This document shows positions 35,701-47,900 of a stretch of DNA of 64,000 nt, piece after piece; position 1 is the stretch's first letter; each line of letters opens with the position of its first letter. The notes under the pieces are model-generated. The model did not search any database and was not told the origin of the DNA. It was given only the letters and a program-made list of their open reading frames with translations. This DNA comes from Panopea generosa (taxonomy: Eukaryota; Mollusca; Bivalvia; Adapedonta; Hiatellidae): positions 13,857,992 to 13,921,991 of the forward strand of contig CM055907.1 in assembly GCA_029582155.1 (NCBI GenBank), written 5' to 3'. The position numbers and the translations under genes are program-made.

Positions 35701-38700
35701 CGCCTTTCTAACACATAACACACATTACCTACCTTCCTTTCTAACACATAATACACATCACAAACCTGCCTTTCTAACACATAACACACATCACAAACCT
35801 GACTTTCTGACACATAGCATACATCACAAACCTGACTTTCTGACACATAGCATACAGCGCAAACATGACTTTCTAACAGATATCACACAGCACAAATATG
35901 ACTTTCTAACACAAAACACACAACACAAACCTGATTTTCTGACACATAATACACATTACAAACCTGATTTTCTAGCACATTACATACAACTCAAACCTCA
36001 CTTTATGACACACAACACATAACACAAACATGCTTTTCTAACACATAACACAAAACACAAACCTGACTTTCTGACACGTAACACACAACACATAAATGCC
36101 TTTCAAACACATAACACACATCAGAAACTTGACTTTCTAACACATAACAAACATCACAAACCTGACTTTCTAACAAATAACACACAACACAAACCAAACA
36201 TTCTGACACATAGCACACAACCCAAACATGTCTTTCTAACACATAACACACATCAAAATCCTGATTTTTTGACACATAACACACACCACAAACCTGATTT
36301 TTTTACAGATAAACACACATCACAAACTGACCTTTTTAACAGATAATACAAATCACAAACCTGACTTTCTAACACATAACACACATCACAAAGCTACCTT
36401 TCTAACAAATAACACACATAACAAAACTGACTTTCTAACACATAATACATATCACAAACATGACGTTCTGAAACAAAACAAACAACATAAACCTGCTTTT
36501 CTTACACATAACACATATCACAAACCTACATTTCTAGCACATAAAATACATCACAAACCTACCTTTCTAACACATAACATACAACAAATACCTGACTTTC
36601 GAACACATAACACATCAAAAACCTGACTTTTTGACACATAACATACAACACAAACCTGACTTTCTGACACATTACACACAACATTTACCTTACTTTCTGA
36701 CACATAACACACAACACACAGACACGCCTTTCTAACACATAACACACATTACCTACCTTCCTTTCTAACACATAACACATATCACAAACCTGCCTTTCTA
36801 ACACATAATACACATCACAAACCTGACTTTTTCAACCGTAACACACAACGCAAACCTGACATTCTGACACATAACACACAGCATTTACCTTACTTTCTGA
36901 CACATAACACACAACACATAGACACGCCTTTCTAACACATAACACACATTACCTACCTTCCTTTCTAACACATAATACACATCACAAACCTGCCTTTCTA
37001 ACACATAACACACATCACAAACCTGACTTTCTGACACATAGCATACAGCGCAAACATGACTTTCTAACAGATATCACACAGCACAAATATGACTTTCTAA
37101 CACAAAACACACAACACAAACCTGATTTTCTGACACATAATACACATTACAAACCTGATTTTCTAGCACATTACATACAACTCAAACCTCACTTTATGAC
37201 ACACAACACATAACACAAACATGCTTTTCTAACACATAACACACAACACAAACATGCTTTTCTAACACATTACACACGTCACACACCTACCTTTGTAACA
37301 CATAACACACATCATTAACATGACATTCTAACACAAAACATACATCAAAACTTTACGTTCTAACACGGAACACACATTACAAACCTTCCTATCTAACACA
37401 TAACACACATCACAAACCTGACTTTCTAACACATAACACACATCACAAACCTGACTTCGTATCACATAACACACAGCACAAACCTGACTTTCTAACACAT
37501 AACACACAGCACAAACCTGACTTTCTTACACATAACACACATCACAAACCTGACTTTCTGCTACATAACACACAACACAAACCTGCCTTTCTAACACATA
37601 ATACACAACACAAACATGACTTTCTAACAGATAACACACAACACAAGCCTGACTTTCTAACACATAACACTCAGCACAAACCTGACTTTTTAACACAAAA
37701 CACACAACACAAACCTGAATTTCTAACAGATAACACACATCACAAACCTGACTTTCTAATAGATAACAAACAACACAAGCCTGACTTTCTAACACATAAC
37801 ACACAAAGCAAACATGACTTTCCAACAGATAACACATAACACAAGCCTGACTTTTTTAACACATAACACAAGTCTTACTTTCTAACAGATAACACACAGC
37901 ACAAACATGACTTTCTAACACAAAACACACAACACAAACCTGATTTTCTGACACATAACACACATTACAAACCTGATATTCTAGCACATAACATACAAAT
38001 CAAACATGACTTTATAACACATAACACACCTCAAAAACCTGACTTATAAACACATAACAAACATCACAAACCTGACTTTCTGAAACATAACATACAACAC
38101 AAACCTGACTTTTTAACACATAACACACAATACAACCTTGACTTTCTGACACATTACACACAAAACAAACCTGCCTATCTAACACATAACACAGATAACA
38201 AACATAACAAACCTGACTTTCTAACAGATAACAAACAACACAAGCTTGACTTTCTAACACATAACACACAACTCAAATATGATTTTCCAACAGATAACAC
38301 ACAACACAAGCCTGACTTATTAACACATAGCACACAACACATGTCTTACTTTCTAACATATAACACACAGCACAAACATGACTTTCTAACAGATATCACA
38401 CAGCACAAACATGACTTTCTAACACAAAACACACAACACAAACCTGATTTCTAACACATAACACACATTACAAACCTGATTTTCTAGCACATAACATACA
38501 ACTCAAACATGACTTTATAACACATAACACACATCAAAAACCTGACTTTCAAACACATAACACACATCACAAACTTGACTTTCTGACACATAACATACAA
38601 CACAAACCTGACTTTTTAACACATAACACACAATACAACCTTGACTTTCTGACACATTACACACAACACAAACCTGACTTTCTAACACATAACATATATC

Positions 38701-41531
38701 ACAAACATAACTGTTTATCACATAACATACATCACAAACCTACCTACTGACACATAACAAACATCACAAGCCTGACTTCCTAACACATAACATACATCAC
38801 AAGCCTGACTTTCTTACACATAACACACATCACAAACCTGACTTTCTGACACATTACTAACATCACAAGCCTAAATTTCTAGCACATAACACACATCACA
38901 AACCTGACTTTCTAGCACATAACACACAACACAAACTTGACTTTCTAACACATAACACACATCACAAACCTGTCTTTCTAACACATAACACACATCACAA
39001 ACCTGACTTTCTAACACATAACACATGACTTTCTGACACATAACACACAATACAAACCTGACTTTCTGACACATAACACACATCACAAATCAGACTTTCT
39101 CACACATAACACACATCACAAACCTGACTATCTCACACATTACGCAAAACACAAACCTGCCTTTCTAACACATAACACACATCACAAACCTGACTTTCTG
39201 ACATATAACATACAACACAAACCTGACTTTCTAACAGATAACATACACCTGACTTTCTCACACATATCACACAACACAAACCAAACTTTTTGACACATAA
39301 CACACAACGCAAACCTGCCTTTCTAACACATAAAACACATCACAAACCTGACTTTCTAATACATAACACACATCACAAACCTGACTTTTTAACACATAAC
39401 ACACAACACAAACCAAACTTTCTGACACATAACACACAACACAAACCTGACTTTCTAACACATTAAACACATTCATTTATTTCATACTGATTGACAACAC
39501 AGGTCAAGTGGGAAAGGAAATTCAGCAATTTTGTTACCTGGATATAGTGGATATCACAGAAGTTGTAAAGTTTACAACAACATCTACTGTATTCTACAAA
39601 TCGATTTGCCAGAATGGTAATACAGTTTTTAAATCATAAATACAGTTTTCCCATTGTTTTCTCGTGCGTGATATATCCACTGTAAAACTCTCTTGCCTCC
39701 TTGACTGCTTACTACCCACACTAAACGTTACCTCCTCAAATCCTATTTGATAAAATAGACATTGAAAGCAAGTATTCACGATATTAAACTAGCAAATAGA
39801 AGAAGACTCTGTGTATTATGTAGTCTGTCCATGAGATTAGTGGAATAAGTGCATGTAACACCCCTCACACAACCTAGTACCACCTTAAATACACGGGACT
39901 GTACTTGTAATATACTGACCAGCAAGCAAAGGTAGATAGGCAGGAGTTGAGACTCCAGATCACTGTTTCCTTATACCATGTAAAACAACACAGCTCGGTT
40001 TTAAATGAACAAGATACAGAAACCATGATTTATATCATTGTGTACACAGTATATCTACATGAATACAAACTACCAAAGTACTTTAAATGTGCACAGTTTT
40101 TGGAAAGAGATCATTAACTATTATTCATTTGACCTTGTTTCTGTTATCTTTGAGGATGAAACATTTTATTCCAAAAACTACGGATTCATAAATGATAATA
40201 AATACATGAATAAAGTATTGGGGTGGAAAGCTTTAGATTAATATAAAATAATAACACTTACTGGAAAACGATCATAGTAATATACAAGTAACAACAGTCA
40301 GCCTTTAAACATGTGATCATTTTCAACCAAACACCAAGTTAGATGTGTAGTCAAGGCTTTATTCGTACAACAGCTACGATAATACTAGCTCTCTACATGT
40401 ACAACTACTAAAGAACATGTTGTAAACATTTAGATGGATTTATCAAATTATTTCTCCTAAATTGTGTTGAGCCTCTGACGTTATAATTATACTGTATAGA
40501 ACAAGAGTGGCAATTTCTATAAATGTATATCTTCACCGTTTGGCATTTTTCAATCCCGGTAAAGTATATACATTTCTATATATCCACAGTTTCCTTTTTG
40601 TCCCAAGACTGTTATAGTGTCTTCTTATTTTTTCTTCTTTCTATTGAGTCATTTTACTATTAACGATATACAATAAAGTCGGTACAAAATGCTGGAAATT
40701 CGAATCGAAGACAAATGCTCAAATTTTGATATCATTTTTCGGATTATTCAATGTAATAAACCCGGTTTGTAATGTAATGTTTCAATGGTGTTTATGCTAT
40801 TTCAACACAACACAGGATATATATGGTAAGTTTTCTATTGGCGGGAATTACCTCAGAATAAACCTCCATAGACAACGACCTTTCCACAAGTATCTTTCTT
40901 ACGTAAAGTATTTGGACTAAACCTGCTGACATTGGCGGTGAATGGTAAAGGATATTGAGATAGCCCGTTAGACCACTTGTTAGGGTGGGTAGCATTAAAA
41001 TAAATTATCGAATATATTATTTTCTTTATTGTACAGCACGTATGTATTGTTTGTTAGCCATTTTAAATACAGTGTACGTTTTTCAATAGTATTTCAATGG
41101 CCAATTTTCTAATATTCAGTTTAATGGTATGGATGATGTTGATAAATGTGAATGTCACAAACGTTCCCAGAAAAAAAAATGAATATATTATTAAGGCTTA
41201 TGTTAGAAGAAGCAGTACAATATATAATCAATGACATTCCAAACAGCTGTCAATAATATGTTGTTATGTAACTACATTGTATCTATTATAAATTGTTTGA
41301 TGTTTAATTTCAAGCATAATTTCATGTAAAACATATATCTATTTATTTGTATATGTGACTTATAAGTCCATTAGGCCGTGTGTGTGTTTTAAAATTCAAT
41401 ATCTGTATATCATGTTACTCACTTAATCACTTACCTACCTGCCTTCATGCCTTCCTGCCTGCCTACCTAGCTGTCTACATACCTACCTACATACCTACCT
41501 ACCTACCTGACAGCCTATCTACCTACCTACG

Positions 41532-41590
<59 letters not shown>

Positions 41591-41804
41591 CTGCCTTAAT
41601 GCCTACCTACCTACCTACCTACCTAACTAACTAACTTACTACCTACCTACCTACTTTCCTACCTTTCTACCTACTTACTTACTTACCTATCTACCTGCCT
41701 TAACGCCTACCTACGTACCTACTTACCTACTTACTTACTTACCTACCTGCCTTGAGGCTATCCTGCCTGTCTACCTGCCTGTCTACATACTACCTACCTA
41801 CCAG

Positions 41805-41835
<31 letters not shown>

Positions 41836-42032
41836 ACCTACCTATCTACCTACCTACTTACTTACTTACCTACCTGCCTTAATGCCTACCTACCTACCTA
41901 CCTATTTACTTACTTACCTACCTGCATTAATGCCTTTCTACCTACCTACCTGCCAACCTACCTACCTACTTACTTACTTACTTACCTGCCTGCCTTGATG
42001 CCATCCTGCATGCCTACATGCCTGTCCACATG

Positions 42033-42075
<43 letters not shown>

Positions 42076-43322
42076 ACCTGACTGCCTGCCTGCCTACCTA
42101 CTTACCTACCAACCTACCTGCCTACCTGCCTACCTACCTATATACGTACTTACCTAACTAACTAACTAACCTACTTGCCTGAATGCTTGCCTGCCTGCCT
42201 GCCTACCTTCCTACCTACAATGTACCTACCTACCTACCTGCCTGCCTGCCTGCCTACCTACTTATCTACCTACCTACCTACTTACCTACCTAACCTACCT
42301 GCCTGCCTGCTTACCTGCCTGCCTACTTACCTACCTAGCTTCCTACCTACCTACCCACCTACCTACTTACTTATGAGATCATTAAAGCGTGTTTTATAGT
42401 AGTATTATGAAAAGGTTGTTAGTTTCTATCTTTATTTGTGTGTTTGTTAAGTTGGTAGTCCTTAAATGTCGGTAATAATGACCGACTTTGAAACCAGATC
42501 ATCCTATATTTTCCTTATCGTACTTCACACCCAGAAACAATACGATCAACATCACCGACAACTACAGAAATTGCCACCAGAGATACTGAACCAACAACAA
42601 TATCAACGGCTGAATCTATAGAAGGCAAACAACTCACTAATGATAATGCAAATCGTATGTTACGTAATTATTGTTTCTGTAATATATATATATTCCATCT
42701 AAATAATTACATCCAGTATGTTGAATGGTTACTTGTTTGTCAATGTTAAATATGAAATTGAATACTGTATATCTATTTGTGTTAAGTAAGCGAAGTTTTA
42801 ATATTTAATGAATGACCGTGCATAACGTTGTTAACACATTGTCCGACCAACGAATGTCAACTATATCAAATACGTTTATCAAGTAAAGGCAGCATGTTTC
42901 TGAAAATAGATGACAGTGTCTAAACATCAATTAAAATTAATAAAAAGTATATAAATATCTTTTATAATGAAAATGTTAATGATTTGGAATTTGGAATTCG
43001 CAAAACCATGACAAAATACGATATTTTGATTACAGATGAAAATTGACATGAACTCTCTATTGTTAATATAAACATAACGTACCTCCACCTAGCCATTATG
43101 ACCCAGGTGTTACACTTCATATTACCACCGAATAGCTCATCCAGCGTAACTCTATAGATAAAGTAAAACACCTCTTAACCTGTTAACAGCGAACTTCCAG
43201 TCATAGGTGAAGCCGCCTGGCGAATTACATAATTGGATAGTAAATGTTATATCGCTGTAGCGCTGCCATGATTCGTCCTGTGACTCTGAGACGAGATATA
43301 AAAGTACAAGTTACTCTGTCAG

Positions 43323-43365
<43 letters not shown>

Positions 43366-44956
43366 GAGAGGGGGGGGGGGGTATTAAGAGAGTGGGTAGT
43401 TTCAGAGTGGGGTTCTGGGAAAGTAAGGAATTGTGGAACTATGCTGACTTAAATAACCACTGTACGATCATACAATTGTAGAATGATATTAAAATGTAGA
43501 AATTTAATTTGCCTTGTGAAAAGTTAATCACTACATCAGACGACATGGTGTAACTCTCTTTTTAATATAACCAATACTAAACCACGTGACTCATGTGATA
43601 TGTCACAACATATGTCACAGCATACGTCACATCAAACGTTACAACATACGTTTGGAATCTATCTAAGTCTAACCTGACCTTGTACACCAAAAATAGTAGA
43701 TAGCATTATGTTTTGTAAAACGTAAGCGAATGTTACAGTTGGAGATGAATTCTTTTTTTTTTCTTTTCTTTTTTCAGATTATATTTACATAGTTGTTGGA
43801 GTTGGCGGGCTGTTGTTAATAGTAATTATAATCACAGTAGTGGTTATAGTAAGAAAAAGGTAAAACAATTTACTATGCTTTTTGATGAAAAATAGACATT
43901 TGTTTGAGGGTATTTTTTTATTATTTCATTGTTAAATACGCCAAGTATTTTCACTGTTTTCATAAAATCAAAATACTCAAATACTGGAGCCGGGCTTGCT
44001 ATTAGACGTTATAAGTTGTTGTTGTACAGGGTAAAGCATCGCTTTCAACTTAACAATTTTTCAGTTATATCACCGTAATATTTGCATAAGACAGTTTTCT
44101 AAGCGCTGTCACATTGAAGTATCATATCACATGGTATGGTACCCCATCCAGTCACAGTATACTGACACTGACTTCAAATATCGAATCAATGCAGGAGACC
44201 ATTAAAGTAATTTGTGGTATCGATGTATTATGCTCATCAACTCATAATTGAATGAAATCTAAACTGCATCCATATCTAATGTCCACATTATGTTTTAAAA
44301 ACGTATACATATTTCTCTAGTAAAGTGAGATATTGTCAGATTGGCTCTTCCTTAGTAAACACGCTAGACATTGTTTTTGAAAATATAATTTGAAAACAAT
44401 TCAAATGGTAGATTGGTAGTAATTATTGACAATAATACAGGTGTTAGAATAACATCGTAATTGAAATTATCGAGTATGATTTATTAAGTTGAATAACACG
44501 TATTCAAACTGTGCAAATATATAATCACGCTAAAGATATTTTTTCAATCAAAGGTTCTATCACCAACACTGGCCTGTGTAGAGTACATCAGGAGGTTTTC
44601 GATACCAAGTTAGCATGATTTATCTAATTTGTAATGTACAATTGTTTCATCAATATGTTCTCTCTATTCATATGATTTGATTTCTTCTCCAAGTAATTTC
44701 AATTCCTTCCGGCATCATTTTTTTAACATTGACTTAACCTATTTCATGTCTGATTCACAAAACTAATTCGTTTTGGATAGGAATAATCAATATTGTTGTT
44801 GTTACTATTGGATTTTGTTGTTGTTGTTGATGATGTAATGATGATGATAATGATGATAATGATGATGATTATGATGACGATGGTGGTGGTCGTCGTCGTT
44901 ATGATGATGATGCTGACGATAATAATGATGATTATGATGGTGGTAGTACTGCTGCT

Positions 44957-44989
<33 letters not shown>

Positions 44990-47900
44990 TATGATGATGA
45001 TGGTGATGATGATGATGATGATTTTGTAGTGGAGACGGTATTTGTGATTCTATTATATCGTCACCTTAACGTTTATATTCCATTGGTGACTAAGTTTCTT
45101 TTTTAGTAAAATACCCGTATGTAGAGTAGGCAGGCCCGTAGCTAGACCTTAAAAACCGGGAGACCGCTTCTAAAGGTATGTGGGGACATGCTCCAACAAA
45201 GTTATTATCCTACATTTCAGAACGTATTTTGCACATTTTGAGGCATTTACTTTTGATATATTTTTTAATCTCAAGACTAAACATTTTTTTTATAAATATT
45301 CACCAAATGACAACAAAATCACAAAATTCACAAAGGCATCGTTTTTATTAGATCTATTGTCATGCAATACGCGTTCATGCATGTAGATCCACATCAATAT
45401 ATTTTACAACTGTGTAATTTGCTAATTATTAGTCTATTGATGTCATCGTAGGCAGACACACACAGCAATAGTTCATACAGTCATAGTTAGTACTTTTCCC
45501 AAATGTATCATGATTAAAATGAAATGTAATAAATTATGTTCCTCAAAACAATATTAACCCTTATTGAACTGAATTGGGTTTTACGGCACACCAACTCTTA
45601 CACTATACGGCGCCAAACAGGACCGGACATTTTGGTTCAACGTCTCATTCACATCGAGATAAAAATCAAGAAATATGGCACCAAAACTTTTATCTTCAAA
45701 AAGGTGCAGTTCATTCCAAGTTTTTAAACTTAAGTTTAAAGAATGATTTATTCACAATATACATGGTAGTCATACATTCAATAAACATATTAAGCAACAA
45801 GCGGAAAGGGTTCAGAAGAAAGCTATCATAGCTTAATATATATGTCCCTGCTCATTACTATGATGCAAGGGTTCAGACAGTAAATCATGTTATATAGCCA
45901 ATGAGGCACCCCCGGGTCCACACAGGGCAAAGAACATAATACAAGCGTTGCTAAATGTATCTTATATAGTAGCAGTATGTCATTAATAGATAATCATTTA
46001 CATGGTTCCATTGTCACATTGCACATACATATCTATTACATATTGCGTTAATATTTACTGTTGTAATGTTAATCAAAAGATAAGGAAATTCTTCTGTGCC
46101 CAGAAGAGTGTCATAACTTTCAAGGTTATTGATTTCAATGTTCAAACATCATTGCTTTACTATTATAGCAGTCTTCCATAAGTGTAATTTCTTGACCACG
46201 TCTTGCGCTGAAGCTTATTTCACATGGACTAGAACCAACTGACAATGACATAATCAGTTAAATATGGGATTGATATTTAAGACAATATTTAATATATATA
46301 TATATATATATATATATGGTTTATGATGTTTTTAGCTCGACTATTCGTAGAACAGGGGCGGGCGAAGCTATGCTTCGTTCGTTCGTTTTTCAGGTTAATT
46401 TTTTTCATCAAGTAGAATGTCTATGCATTCACTCGTTTCATATGAATGAAACGTCACATGTGTATTCAGCATCATCAATGGAACTCACAGATATAAAAAA
46501 AACATAACTCTCGGATGCATTTTGACAGAGTTATGGCGATAATTTTTCAGGTTAGAGTTTTTTAACACATACGATATGAATTAAACTTCACATGTGTGCT
46601 CAGTATCATCAAAGGAACGCACAGAGATAAGATCCATAACTCGGTGTTGCATTTTTACAGAGGTATGGCCTTTTTGGACTTAGAAAATGTAGTTATAGAT
46701 TTTGAGAGGTTGACATTTTTGATTGTGTACTTATTACATCATCCTATCATTGAACAGGTACTAAACTTCACTTCTGTGTTCAACATCCTCTAGGTACTAG
46801 AGACAATTATCATAACCGTTACTCTTGATTGCATTTTGGCAGAATAATCTTCCATCTAGATTTAGTAATTTTGTTATTAGCAAGTTAAAGTTTGTAGTAC
46901 AAGGCCTTGATCTAAGATGTTTGACAAATAGAGCAAGCTTGTGGTCCTTTCTAAAATTTGTTAAAAACCATGGCACGCCCTAAGTTGTGTTGTTTTTTAT
47001 TAAAGTTTAATCCTTTTTTTTCTTTTTTGTAAAGTTCAATCCTTTTTTTAAAAAAAAGTATTTTCTTCATTTTCATGGTACCGATATATTGCCCTCTTAG
47101 CTGAAGTTAGTGCATAGGCCAATATGTCATGCTGAATTAATTAATATAAAGGCAATACGAGCTATCCATTCACTATGTTGTTTTGAAAAAAAAACCTGTT
47201 GATAATAAAAATAAATAGTGTTGATAAATTATTTTGCTAATTTATTTTTAACAGATAAGCAGTAATTATAGTTTAAATTTAACATCCCTGAGTTTTAATT
47301 GTCTTCCATTTGGTACTTATTTCCTGAAGAACTGTTGTTTTAGAACAGCATCGAAAAAAGTCGAGCACGTTGTCCCTGCGACAGCTCTTGTTTAATTTAT
47401 TTTAAAAACAAATATATGACAAAAGTCCATGAACACGTCTGACTCATGATAATTTGGCTTCAAGCACCATCAGGAAAGAAAAATAGCAACAACCTCTTCA
47501 GAAGGAAGAGGGGCTGCGATAAACACAGGTGGAGCATACATAAGATCCTATGTTTAGATCTTACATATTATATCCTATATATGTTTGTTGTGTCCTTGAG
47601 CAAGACATTTTTCCGCGTATGCTTGGTACTGACTCTACCCAGGAAGACTTTGAGCATGATTTGCCTAAGTTGTAAGAACTTGTTTCACAATCGAAGTAAA
47701 ATAAATTAAGTTTAAACTAAATCATATTTAAGGGCCATTGAAACGAAAACGAAATTCAAGTTGTTCATTATTGACATTACAGAGATGCACTTAAGACCAT
47801 AATAATATCAAGTTTCTAGAACAAAGTCTTAGACTACTGGGTATGCTGGTTTAACTTTTAGGATTCCAGGAAATAGTGATTAGGTAAACTGTTAGTCTTT

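Larger units (their letters stand above)
34160..39478. repeat. 33-bp satellite, about 160 units
   Basis: The unit is CTGACTTTCTAACACATAAC followed by ACACATCACAAAC (33 bp). Because 33 is a multiple of three, the minus strand carries many short open frames reading CYVLESQVCDV-like 11-residue repeats. No start context or splice site makes these look like a gene. The array ends about 25 bp before the exon at 39503. Confidence 0.95.

Noticed and set aside
34716-39476. Many minus-strand frames with CYVLESQVC repeats as a gene family
   Set aside because: Explained by a 33-bp satellite whose period is a multiple of three; no exon boundaries or start sites. Kept only as a low-interest observation.
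26165-39478. CRISPR-like array (31-33-bp repeats)
   Set aside because: Repeats are directly adjacent with no unique spacers, and the setting is eukaryotic.
41380-42399. Tyr-Leu-Pro-Thr frames as a structural protein
   Set aside because: Translation of the CTAC/CTGC tetranucleotide array. The same holds for 59248-60529.
44793-45029. Met/Val-rich 78-codon frame
   Set aside because: Translation of the GAT trinucleotide array.
45536-45831. Overlapping frames of 63 and 85 codons
   Set aside because: They cover the dispersed TTTTACGGCACACCAAC repeat and have no gene-like context.
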